Shown piece by piece: positions 8,918-21,900 of a stretch of DNA of 64,000 nt. Below the pieces are notes generated by a model, which saw only the letters and a program-made list of their open reading frames with translations, was not told where the DNA came from and searched no databases. How positions within the stretch are numbered: the first letter of the stretch is position 1; the number at the start of each line of letters is the position of its first letter. Origin of the DNA: Herpetosiphon gulosus (GTDB lineage: Bacteria > Chloroflexota > Chloroflexia > Chloroflexales > Herpetosiphonaceae); assembly GCF_039545135.1 (NCBI RefSeq), contig NZ_BAABRU010000002.1, positions 124,001 to 188,000 on the forward strand. Direction: 5' to 3'. The translations under genes were made by a program, and so were the position numbers.

Positions 8918-9988
8918 ATGCCTGGAAATAGTTTTGGTCGGTTGTTCCGCATTTCAACATGGGGCGAATCCCATGGGGTTGGCTTGGGCGTGGTGATCGA
9001 TGGTTGTCCAGCAGGTTTGGAGCTTGATCTAGCAGCTGTTCAGGCTCAATTGGATCGCCGTCGGGTTGGCCAAAGCCGTATGACTTCGGCCCGCCGCGAG
9101 CCTGATGAAGTTGAGATTTTATCGGGCATGTTTGAGGGGCGAACCACTGGCACAGCCTTAGCGATGCTGATTCGCAATACCAACGCTCGTTCTAGTGATT
9201 ACGATGCAATTAAACATTTGTATCGACCTGGCCATGCCGACCATAGCTACGATGCCAAATATGGCTTTCGCGATTATCGTGGCGGTGGCCGTTCGAGTGC
9301 CCGCGAAACCGCCGCACGAGTTGCGGCTGGCGCGGTCGCGCGGCAGATTTTGGCTACAATGGGCATTAGCTTAGTCGCCTATACGCTGAGTTTAGGCCAT
9401 CTCAAAGCCCAAATTATCGACGAAAACGAAATTGAAAATAACATTATGCGCTGCCCTGATCCCGCTGTAGCCGAGCAGATGATCGCCTATGTCGATCAAG
9501 CTCGCCGCGATTTGGATTCGCTGGGCGGGGTGGTTGAAGTACGGGCGCGAGGAGTTCCGGCTGGGCTAGGTGAGCCAGTTTTTGATAAACTGGATGCCTT
9601 GATTGGCCACGCTATGTTTAGCATTCCTGCGGTCAAAGCGGTCGAAATTGGCTCAGGCATCGAAGCAGGCAATGCCCGTGGTTCGCAAAATAACGATCCA
9701 TTTATCCAGCGAGCAGATGGTAGCATTGGCACGAGTAGCAATCATGCTGGCGGAATTTTGGGTGGCATCAGCAGCAGCGAGGAGATTGTGGTCCGTCTGA
9801 CGGCCAAGCCGCCAGCCTCAATCGCCCAAGCACAAACCACGGTCGATCAAGCGGGCGAACCTGCTACGATTGTGGTCAAAGGCCGTCACGACCCAACTGT
9901 TTTGCCGCGTTTAGTGCCAGTTGCCGAGGCAATGTTGGCCTTGGTGCTCGTCGATTGTGTCTTGCAACAACGTGCCGCCCGATTGTAG
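8918..9988 (+). CDS. aroC: Chorismate synthase
   Basis: 356 aa, normal length. It makes chorismate from 5-enolpyruvylshikimate-3-phosphate with reduced FMN, the last step of the shikimate pathway. Typical segments are [19 protein letters not shown] at the N-terminus, [25 protein letters not shown] written here as the basic substrate-binding loop near residues 46-70, [15 protein letters not shown] near 103, and [15 protein letters not shown] near 125. ATG at 8918 gives the standard N-terminus. It lies three genes from tyrA on the same strand, so the cluster feeds aromatic amino acid synthesis. Confidence 0.96.
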   Translation: MPGNSFGRLFRISTWGESHGVGLGVVIDGCPAGLELDLAAVQAQLDRRRVGQSRMTSARREPDEVEILSGMFEGRTTGTALAMLIRNTNARSSDYDAIKHLYRPGHADHSYDAKYGFRDYRGGGRSSARETAARVAAGAVARQILATMGISLVAYTLSLGHLKAQIIDENEIENNIMRCPDPAVAEQMIAYVDQARRDLDSLGGVVEVRARGVPAGLGEPVFDKLDALIGHAMFSIPAVKAVEIGSGIEAGNARGSQNNDPFIQRADGSIGTSSNHAGGILGGISSSEEIVVRLTAKPPASIAQAQTTVDQAGEPATIVVKGRHDPTVLPRLVPVAEAMLALVLVDCVLQQRAARL

Positions 9989-12900
9989 GCCTGAATGACA
10001 GACGCTCCGTCAACCACAAACCAAGCAGAATTACCAGAGGCCGAGCCACGCCGGAGTAGCTCGGCTCCACCTCAATTACGTGCGGCGATCAGTCGGGCAT
10101 TATCGCGACGCAAAGCTGAATTGCAAAGCCAAAGTGTTGCTGACGAAACGGTCGTTGTTGAAATTGCGCCAACTATCGTTGTCGAGCCAGTTCCACCAAT
10201 GCCACTACGTCAAGAGCGTTATCGGGTGGCAGCAAGCCGCGCATTAAGTCGTTTGCGGCCAAGCAACGACACTCCACAGGTTACGAATCCAACCAGCAAC
10301 CGAGGCCGTGATCGCACGCGGACTCGTTTGCGCCCACCAACCTTGCCCAACCAATCCTTGCCCAAACTGCCAACTGAAGCACCTGTTGAGCAGCCTGTGC
10401 GGCGCGAATTGCCTGCCGCAGTTGTCGCAGCCTTGCAGCCCGAGAGCCTGCCCGCACCAGAAATTCAGCGTCCGCCGTTGTGGGTGGCCTTCGTGGCAGG
10501 CTTAGGTTGGACAGCAATGTTGCTATGGGTCTTTTTTGGTGGGCTTTCGCCTCAATCGGGCTTTGGAGTACGCAGTTTGTTTGGCATTGCAACGCTAGCC
10601 TTGGGCTTAACCACGTGGCTGCCAATGCAATGGGCGTTGCGCTTGCCAGCATTAACGTGGCGAGGCACGGTTGGTTGGGCGATCATTTTCTGGATCTTGG
10701 CTTTTGTGCCAGCCCCAACTACCACGATTGCTGCTGGCTTGCCCGATTTACCAATCTACTTAATGTTTCTGAGTGGGGTATTTTTGGCTAGCAATGCCAT
10801 GGTTTTGCCGCTGGTGTATGTCTGGGGTATTCGGCGTTATCACAATCGGGCGCAGCGCTTTGATGTGCGACGTTCGCATCGCCAAGCAACCGAAGCCGGA
10901 ATTTTTTGCAGTTTGTGTGTGCTTTTGGCGGCAATGAACATTTTCGAGCCAGTTACAGTGTTATTGTTAATCGCCATTTTGGTGTTGAGCGAAATGGTGA
11001 TTTTATCGTTACAGGCCAAATAGTCGGCTTGCATGTACGGATGGGAGTTGTTCTATGGCATATACCGTTGCAATTCTTGGAACTGGGCTGATTGGCGCAT
11101 CACTAGGGTTGGCGTTGGGCACGGCTGATCCTGAGAGCGCTCCCTTGGGGCGTTGTAAGGTAATTGGCTACGATGGCAGCAGCCAACAATTGCGGATTGC
11201 TCGTGGTCGTTTGGCGATCGATGCCGAAGCCAAAACTGCTGTCGAAGCAGTCAAAGAGGCCGATATTGTAGTCTTGGCAACTCCAGTGCAAACCCTACCT
11301 GCCTTGATGCGCGAAATTTCCCCACATCTGCGCTATAAAGCTTTAGTAACCGATGTGTGTAGCACCAAGGCCAGCGTTTTGCAGTGGGCCAGAGAATTAT
11401 TGCCAACAACCGTGAGTTTTGTTGGTGGTCATCCTATGGCTGGTCGCGAAAAAAACGGAGCCGAAGCGGCTGAATTAGATTTGTTCAAAGGCGCAGTCTA
11501 TTGTTTATGTCCGGCCTTGAATGCCACTGCTGAAGCCACCGATTTGGCGACAGCCTTTGTCGAAACCGTTGGAGCCAAGCCTTACTATATCGATCCTGAA
11601 GAACACGACATTTATGTGGCTGGGATTAGCCATTTGCCATTTTTGTTGGCAACCGCCCAAACCGAGGTGGTAACCCGTTCGCCCTCGTGGCGTGAGATGC
11701 AGATGGTCGCGGCTAGCGGCTTTCGCGATATTACCCGCTTGGCATCGGGCGATCCAGTGATGCATCGCGATATTTGTAGCACCAACCGTACAGCCCTCAA
11801 ACATTGGGTCAACGAGTCAATTCGGGTTTTGGTTGAGATGCGTACAGCGCTTGAAGATGATAAAATTGACGAATTACAAAGCATGTTTGAACATGCTAAA
11901 ACCATGCGCGACCAATGGCTGACCTTGCCGCAAAATCAACGGCCAGGTGAAGGCGAGCAACTAGCCGATGCTGATTTAGGTACGAGCATGAGCCAACGCT
12001 TGTTTGGCAACCCCAGTGCCTTACTACGGGGCGGCAAGAAAAAATAGGTCACAAGCTGTAGATCAAAAACTTGCTCAATTCACCAAACTATGCTATACTC
12101 CGCCACGTCTGATAAAGACAACCAGCGAAGGGGTGTAGGCTCAATGGTAAACCGCTGGTCTCCAAAACCGGATTTCAGGGTTCGAATCCCTGCGCCCCTG
12201 CCAAACGCTCCATCACGGAGCGTTTTTTGTTGCCAGATAGCTAGCCCCAAATCACCTAAATGGCCTATAGCACAGATGTTCAAATTCTGGTTGACATGCT
12301 ATACTTTGCTGGTTGAACTGAGTTTTTGCAGCATGCTTGAGGGTCTACTGTGTCAAAAATGACGATGTGGCAGCAATATCTGTCGATTAAGCAAAAATAC
12401 GCCGATGTAATTCTATTTTTCCGGCTGGGCGATTTTTACGAAACCTTCGGCGACGATGCAAAGCTGATCGCCGAAGTGCTCGATATCACCCTGACGGTGC
12501 GCGGTCTTAGCAGCGATGAAAATACCCCGATGGCAGGCGTGCCCTATCACGCTGCCGATAATTATATTGAGCAACTGGTCAGCCGGGGCTATCGTGTGGC
12601 CATCTGCGAACAAATGGATGAGATGGTGCATAAAACCTTGCAAAAACGTGAGGTTGTGCGGATTGTCACTCCAGGCACGTTAACCGAACCAACGATGCTC
12701 CAGGCAGAGCGTAATAGTTATCTTGCGGCAATTTTAGTTGATCGTGGCAATGTTGGTTTGGCCTATGCCGACCTAACCACAGGCGAATTTTGTGCCACCG
12801 AATTGCGCGGCAACGAGGCCTTGAAGCAACTTGATGGCGAATTAGCGCGTTTGGGCGCGGCTGAACTCTTGGTTTCCGATGCACCCGAGTTGCGTCCAGC

Positions 12901-15900
12901 AGGTATGGAAATTGCCAAAAAGCAGCTGGCCCAAGATCTCGCGCCAATGCGCAAGGCTGAACGCGAACGCTTGCTACCCCACGAACGCACCGCCAAAAAA
13001 GTTGAAGGCAATAACGAAAGCACTTGGGTTCAAGGCAATGTCACCCAATGGCCCAATTGGCATTGGGATGCTCGCACCGCCCACGATGCCTTGCTTAGTC
13101 AATTCAAAAGCCAATCGCTTGATGGTTTTGGCTTGGGCAATAAAGCGCTTGCAACCCGGGCGGCTGGCGCATTAATTCAATATCTGCATGAAACCCAGCG
13201 TGATAGTGTGGCCCAAGTGCGCAGCTTGCGGGTCTATGATACAACCCGTTTTATGTTTCTCGACCCGCAAACGCGCCGTAATTTGGAGCTAACCGAAGGC
13301 GCTGCTGGCCAACGCAAAGGCTCATTGATTGCCGTGCTCGACCAAACCCGCACGCCAATGGGTGCACGCCTGCTGCGCCAATGGATCTCGCAACCGCTGA
13401 TTGAGCTTGGCCCATTAACTGAACGCCAACAAGCTGTCAGTTGTTTTGTTGAGGAAACCTTGGTTCGCGGTGAGCTACGGGCGTTGTTCAAAGGTGTTGG
13501 CGATATCGAACGCACAATCAATCGGGTGGTTCAAGGCATTGCCACCCCGCGTGATTTAGTGCGATTGCGCGAAGCATTACGCCTAACTCCCGACATTTTG
13601 AGCCAAATCGAACGCACTGGTTTACGCTCAACTAGCCTAACCGAGGCTGCGCCGAGTGATGATGATCTGTTTGATGATGCGCCAGCAACCAATCAAATCG
13701 ATGCTTGCGCCGATATTTGCGAATTACTCGAACAGGCGATTGCCGATGATCCGCCAGCCTTGCTTGGCACATGGGACAACGCCCGCAGCGACGAAAATGT
13801 GATTCGCAAAGGCCATACTGCCGAAATTGATGCAATTGTTGAGGCTACTCGTGATGCCGCCCGTTGGATCAACGAACTTGAAGCCAAGGAACAGCAACGC
13901 ACTGGCATCAAAACCCTCAAGGTCAGCTATAACAAAGTCTTTGGCTACTACATTGAAGTAACCAAGGCCAGTGGCGAAACCCGCATCCCCGATGATTACA
14001 TTCGCAAACAAACCTTGGTTAATGCTGAGCGTTATATCACCCCCGAACTCAAAGAATACGAATCACTGATTCTCAATGCCTCGGAAGCCTTGAACGAAAA
14101 AGAGCGTCAAGCATTTCGCCTCATTTTGCGCCATTTGGCCAATGCTGGTCATCGTTTGCTGGATTTGGCGCGAGCAATCGCCGAGTTTGATGTCTATAGC
14201 ACGTTGGCAGAAGTGGCTGTACGCCAGCGCTTTGTGCGCCCAACCCTGCGCCTCGACGATGTTTTTGTAATCCAAGGCGGGCGGCATCCGGTGGTTGAAC
14301 ATAATTTGAATGAGCCATTTACCCCGAATGATGCCCATTTTGATGTTGACCATCAGATTATTGTATTGACTGGGCCGAACATGTCGGGCAAAAGCACCTT
14401 TTTGCGTCAAGTGGCCTTGATTGGCTTAATGGCCCAAATTGGCTCGTTTGTGCCCGCCGATTATGCCGAAATAGGCCTACTCGACCGGATTTTCACTCGG
14501 ATTGGAGCTCAGGACGATATTGCCACAGGCCAATCGACCTTTATGGTTGAGATGATCGAGACTGCCAATATTTTACATAATGGTTCGCCACGATCGCTGA
14601 TTATTCTCGATGAGATTGGCCGTGGCACGAGCACCTACGATGGGCTTTCGATTGCGCGGGCAGTCGTCGAATATATCCATAATCAGCCGCGCTTACGGGC
14701 TAAAACCCTGTTTGCAACCCACTACCATGAACTGACCGAGCTAGCCAACATCTTACCTCGCGTGCATAATTGGACGCTGGCGGTCGCTGAAGAAGGCGAT
14801 CATGTGGTCTTTTTGCGCAAAGTTATCGAGGGTGCTGCTGATCGCTCATATGGGATTCACGTGGCCCAAATGGCGGGTTTGCCACCAGCCGTAATTAAAC
14901 GTGCAACCGAAGTGCTAAGCGAGCTTGAAGGTAAGGGTGATCGTGAGCAGCGCCGCGAGGCCATGCGCCGCATGAATGCTGCTGGTAGTTCGGCTGTGCC
15001 GCAAATGTCGCTGTTTGCGAGCAACGAGCCAAATCCAGCGGTTGAGCTATTGCGCGAAATGGATGTAACCCAACTAACCCCAATTGAAGCCCTGACCAAA
15101 CTTTACGAATTACAACGCTTGTCCAAAGAGGGGTAAAGCGCTGAAACCGCGAAGGACGCGAAGATCGCGAAGTCGCAAATTAATAACTTCGTGCGCTTCG
15201 TGTCCTTCGTGGTTAAAAATCTAGCCCCTGAATCCTGATCTCTGACCCCAAACTTCCTATGTTCTATGCTCTATGTTCTTTGTTCTATAATGAGCCATCA
15301 ACCAATCAATTCGGAACTGGAGTAGACAACCATGACCACCTATAAGGATGCTGGCGTTGATATTGCAACCAAAATGGATGCGATCCAACAGATGGGAGCC
15401 GCAGTCAAGGCCACCCATACGCCAGCAGTGTTGGCAGGTTTAGGCGCGTTTGGCGGCTGTTTTGATTTGGCTCAGGTTAATACCAGCCATGCTCAGCCGG
15501 TATTGGTGGCCTCAACCGATGGGGTTGGCACCAAAACGGCGGTGGCCGCAGCCGTTGGCGATGTGCGCACGATTGGGGCAGATTTAGTTAACCATTGTAT
15601 TAATGATATTTTGTGCCAAGGTGCAACGCCACTCTTTTTTCTCGATTATATTGCTGCCTCGAAGCTTGAACCAGCCATGGTTGTTGCTGCGGTTGAGGGG
15701 CTAGCAGCCGCGTGTCGCGATGCTGGAATAGCCTTACTTGGTGGCGAAACTGCCGAAATGCCAGGCGTTTACCACGATGGGGCCTTTGATGTAGCAGGCA
15801 CAATCGTTGGCGTGGTTGATCGGGCGCATATGCTTGATGGTAGCGCCATCAAACCAGGTGATGTAGCGATTGCCTTGCCTTCGACTGGCTTACACACCAA

Positions 15901-18900
15901 TGGCTATTCCTTGGCGCGGAAAGTTTGCGCACCCTTAGGCTATACCAGTCAACCAGCAATTTTAGCTGGCCAGAGCATTGGCGAGGCATTGTTGGCTCCG
16001 CACCGCGCCTATTTGCACGAAGTTCAGGCTTTGCGCCAAGCAGGTGTGGCGATTCATGGCTTGGCCCATATCACTGGCGGCGGCATTTGGGATAACATTC
16101 CGCGGGTGTTGCCAGCCAACGTGACCGTCGAATTAGTGCGTGGCTCATGGCACGTGCCAGCAATCTTTAAATTAATTGTTGAACAAGCAGCGATGGATGA
16201 ACACGAGGCCCATCATGTGCTCAACATGGGCTTGGGAATGATTCTGTTTATTGCGGCTGAACAGGCTGAGCAAGCACTGGCAACCATCAGCGATGCCCAA
16301 CTGGTCGGGCGTGTGATTGAGCAGGGTAATCAACCGCGAGTGGTGCTAGTAGATCGCTAGCAACTGTGCTATACTGCCAACGATAGTTTGCCAACCTTGG
16401 TATTAATTAAGGTTGGCAAACGAAAGCTAGTTGTCATCTTCATCACTATCGCAGCCAAAACGGAAACGTTATAATGAGTCGTGAACCTCTGACCCAAACG
16501 ATTGCTCGTGAGGTTGATGTCTACATCGCGGTCAGCCATGGACGTGAAGTATCACGTGGCCTAGGCTTTGATGATGTTGATCGTACACGGATTGAAATTG
16601 CGATTTTAGAATTAACGCGCAATATTTTGGCTCACGCCGAACGCGGTAGCATAACCGTGCGCGAAATTGAACTCAACGAGCAACGTGGTATCGAAATCGA
16701 GGCAAGCGACAATGGACCAGGCATCGCAGATACAACCCTTGCCTTACGTGATGGCTATAGCACCAAGCAGACCCTTGGCACGGGCTTGCCTGGGGTTAAA
16801 CGTTTGATGGACGAATTCGAAATTGAATCCCAAGTTGGTGTTGGCACGGTCGTTCGAGCACGACGGTGGCTCCCACGTCGGCGCGAACGCGGAGGACTAT
16901 AATGAGATTAAATTGGAGCGCCCAAACGCGCAGCAAATATGGTCAATCGGTCTCTGGCGATGGCTATGCTGTGATCGAAAGTCAAAATAGTATCTTAATT
17001 GCGGTGATCGATGGCCTTGGTGGGGGCGCAGAAGCTGCCAAGCCAACCAAATTAGCCTTAGAAGAATTGCATCAACATGCCACCCGACCGCTCAAGGAAT
17101 TGATCGAGCGTTGTCATAAGGCACTCCATGGCACACGCGGCGCAGTGATCGGCTTACTCCGCTTGGAGTTCGATCATCTTCGTGCAAGCTATATTGGCGT
17201 AGGTAATATAGGTATTCATGTCATCAGCGATCGGGTGATTAAGCCTATTTCCAAAAATGGCATTCTTGGGCATAATCAATTGCCAAGCCTGCTGGAAATG
17301 ACCTATACCTTTAATCTCGGTGATATTTTTGTGTTGTATAGCGACGGTATTTCAACGCGTATGATTACCGATTCGGCCTTGCATCACGCGATCGAAAACC
17401 CCGAAGCCTTGGCGATCAGCCTAATGGAACGCTATGGCAAAACCACCGATGATGTCACGATTCTGATTGCTCAAACTCAGTAGGTCAGCCTTGCGTTTTG
17501 TCCAGAAGGTGCGCTATGCAGAAAACGTCTACGCCTCAATTGCGTCAATTTCTGATTGATAATGCTGAGCAAGTGATCGCCCGCTGGGTGCATCGCCTCG
17601 GCACTGCTGTGCCCAAAAATGGGGTGCATTTTCCTTCGGTGCATGTGCGGCGTTTATATGAGTTGCTGCTGACGTTACCTGCCGAGCAAACCGATTTGGA
17701 GCTAGCCTTGGTCGAGTTAGGCATCGATTGGCATGCCTTTGAATTAACCACCTTGATTCAATTGAGTTTTCAGTTACGCCCGGCAATCGTTGATGTGCTA
17801 CAAACGCACAAGCTGACGCGCTGGCAATCGTCGAACGAGCTTGATCAATTGGTCGAGCGCTGTACGATTTTGCTCACCAACCATCACAATACCACGGTGC
17901 AAGCCGAATTGCGTGAACAGGTGGCTCAAGCCGAATATCTGCTTGATCATCAAGCCCAAATGGCTTCTGAATCCGATTATTTTGCCTTGCAGATGTCTAC
18001 GCTGTACGAGCTTTCGCAAGCCATGAGCGCCTCGCTGGATCGCGAAATTCTTGAAGATATTGGCCCACGGATTCTCTCAGCCTTTACCGTCGAGCGTTGT
18101 GCAATCGTGTTGCGCATCGACGACGATACGTGGATGATCGAACATGCTTGGGGCGATGATTGGGCCACATTAACTGGCCAGCCGCTTGATCCTGAAAATT
18201 TGCCCGCTGCGCTCAAACTCGCCACGGCCCAAGGTATGGTCCAACTGCAACCAATGGTCGAGCCAAATAGTACCTCGTGGATGATCGATAACCAAGGAGC
18301 GTTGTTTGTGCCGCTGCGCCAAGAAAATAATATGCTTGGCTGTTTGGTGGCTCAAGGCTCAACGTTAATCGAGCGCATCGATGATGTGATGATGAATCTC
18401 TGGCGGACGGTTGCCAACCAAATTGTGGTCACGCTGCAAAATATTCGTTTGTATAGCACAGTGCAGCAATTAAACGCCGACCTCGAACGCAAAGTTGCCG
18501 AACGTACCGCCGAACTTAGTGAAGAACGCGATCGCCTTGAAGCAATTGCTGATATTGCCCGCGACATTTCGACCCTCGAAATTGATGTGCTGCTCAACCG
18601 GATTTTGCAAGCACTGGCCAACTTGACTGGTGTGCAACATGGCTCGGTGATGCTGATAGACGCGGCCACAGGCTTGCTGGTTGATCGGGCAACCTTGGCC
18701 GGAATTTCGCATACGCTTGGCTCGCGGCGCTTCCAAATTGGTGAAGGCTTGGTCGGTTGGATCGCCCAACATCGCCAGCCCGCCTTGGTTAACGATGTGA
18801 CCAACGACGATCGTTGGGTGCAAGTTGATGCTTTTGGCCAAGAGGTGGGCAAAAATACTGGTTCATTGGTCGGCATGCCGCTGATCGCAGGCGATGACAT

Positions 18901-21900
18901 TGTGGGTGTGTTGATGCTTTCGCATCCTAAATCGCACTTTTTCAATCAAAGCCATATGCGTTTGCTCAAAGCAATCGCTGGCGAAATCGCAATTGCCATT
19001 TATAACGCTCAACTTTATGAATATTTGGCCGAACGCACAATCAAGCTTTCAACCATGTTGCGTCATCAAGAAGAAGTTTCAAGCCAAAACAACGCTATTT
19101 TGCAATCGCTCAACGATGCAGTAATTGTGTTCAATCTTGATCGTAATATTATTTTGGCCAACGCAGCCGCCGAAGCGATTCTGGATCGGCCACTTGATGA
19201 GTTGGTGACCCAAAGCTTCGACGAATTGCTCGAATCGTTGCATATCAAATTGCCTGGCGATCCGCTGGGAGCGGTGTTGAACAACCCCGATGTGGCCCAA
19301 ACTCAAGGCATTATCATCAAACGCGCCACCCAATCGATCAGCGTGACCTTGGTTCCGGTGATGACTGAGCGTGGCGAATTGCTGGGCGCGTGTTTGATTG
19401 GCCGCGATATTACCCGCGAAGTCGAATCGGATCGCTTGAAAACTGAGTTTATTGGCACGGTTTCGCACGAGTTGCGCACGCCGATGACCTCAATCAAAGG
19501 TTATACCCAGTTGCTGGCGATGGGTTCGTTGGGCGAAGTGAATTCAACTCAGAAGGAATTTCTTAATACCATTGCCCATAACTCTGAGCGGATGATCGCG
19601 ATTATCAACGATTTGCTGGATATCACCAAGATTGAAACTGGCAGCGTTGAATTGCAAATGGCACGGCTGATGGTGGCCGATGTGATGAGCAGTGTGGTTG
19701 GCAATGCTCGTGCCGAAATCACCCAGCGCCAGCAAGAATTCTCGCTGAGCCTCGCGCCCAATTTGCCAAACATCTGGAGCGATATAGAGCGCATTCGCCA
19801 AGTGGCCTCGAATGTGCTCTCCAACGCGATCAAATATACCCCCAATGGCGGCAAAATCAGCGTGAAAGCCTTCGAAATCAATGTTAACGATATTCCAAGC
19901 AAGCAACGTGAAGGGCTGCAAGTCGGGCGGCGCTATATCGCCTTGGCGGTGCAAGATAGCGGCGTGGGCATCGATCCCAGCGAACATGAGAAAGTCTTTG
20001 ATCGTTTCTATCGTACCGAAAATCCGCTAAAAATTGAGGCTGGTGGTACGGGCTTGGGGCTTTCGCTAGTACGTCCATTAATCCAACTGATGGGTGGGCG
20101 GATTTGGCTTGAAAGTGTGGTCAATCAAGGCACAACTTTCACCTTTATTATGCCAGTCGCCGCTGATTAACAAGCTTCGGAATGGGTTTTGAGTAAAAAC
20201 GTAGCTGATCCGTAGGCTACGTTTTTTGCATCTTCGTGGCGAGCCGCCTATAATCAAGTGACAAACTACCATCCTCAAGGACGTTGCATGGAATGTCAAG
20301 ACGTGCGCCGCCAACTTGCGGCAGGAATTCGTCCGGCGGTACGCCCGCCCGAACGTGCTCAAATGGGTTTCCATATTGCCAATTGTGCCGATTGCTATGC
20401 CTTATTAGAAGTATTGCAGGTTGAAGAGCAACGCCAATTATTAACAACCCTGCTTGAAGAACCAGTGGTTGCAGCGCCAACGCCTACTTCAGCACCAACT
20501 GCTACCAAACCAACCCGCCGTTGGCCGTTAGCAGTTTTTGGCATGCTTGCATTGCTAATTTTTGGCGGTGGTTGGTGGTGGTGGAGCACGCCTGCCGAGG
20601 TAGTTGGGGTCCAAGTCGAGCCAAGCATTACCCCAGCCCCAATTATTGCAGGCGGCGTGGCCGAACCCAGCTTGGTTCCAGTGATTCAGCCAACTGCTAC
20701 AGCCCAAACCATCGCCGCAAATCAGCCAAGTGTCACTCCGCACCCAACCAATACTCCGCGCCCGAGCGCTACCCCTCGACCGTTAGCCGCCATGACGGTG
20801 GCAATTTTGGGTTTGGATCGACGGCCTGGCGAAACGGAGCCAGCGCGGGCTGATGCCTTGTTGATTTTGCATCTCAATCCACGCAATCAAAGCGCGGCCT
20901 TGGTTTCCTTACCCCGCGATTTATGGGTGGCTCTGCCGCCCGAATATGGCTTCTCGGTCAAATTGAATGCTGCCTATATGTATGGTGAGGGCGATAATGG
21001 CGATACTGAAGCCGGAGCCGAATTGGCACGCCAAACCCTAAGCACCACCATAGGTCAGCCAATTGATGCAGTGGTGGTCACGACCTTTGAAGAAATGATC
21101 ACGATGGTTGATTTAATTGGTGGCATTGATGTTGATGTGCCCAAAGAAATTTACGATTCGCGCTACCCAACCTTTGATTATGGCTATATGGAAGCGCACT
21201 TTTTGCCAGGCATGCAGCATATGGATGGCGCAACAGCGCTGATTTATAGCCGCACCCGCCATGCCGACAACGATTTTGAGCGTGGCAAACGTCAACAGCA
21301 GGTGCTTTTGGCAATTTTTGCCCGCTTACAAAACCTCATGCAAGCCAATAATAGCGTTGATAACATCGAATTGATTAGCTCGTTGTACAATACCCTAGAA
21401 TATACCAGCATCGATTTGCCAACGACCGTGCGTTTGGTGCTGGCAATCCAGAATTTCGACCCGACTGAAATTCAACGCGAATCGATTGATTTAACCTATG
21501 GCTATGAAACTAGCACCAGCGATGGTGCTTACATCATTCAACCAGATTTACCAGCAATTCAAGCCCGAATTGCCGAATTATTCAAGTAGATTATGCCAAG
21601 CATAATCCTAGCGATAGGCTAGCCCAGCTAGGCTATCTTGATAGCATATGAAACTAACACCACGTTTCGACCGCATTTTGCCATTAATCAGTTTGGTGGT
21701 TTTAGGCTTGATGGTGGTCTTTCTGCTCGAATCCAACCCCGATTATCCCTTGGTGGCCCGCATTAGCAACGACCTACCAGTGATTTCGGTGGCGTGGTTT
21801 ATTATCGCCCTGCTGGTAATTATCATCAGTACCGGGGCCGATTTATTGGCCAAAGCGCACCCAGCCTTGGAGCATCGTGAATTGTTGCGCTTGCCTGGCC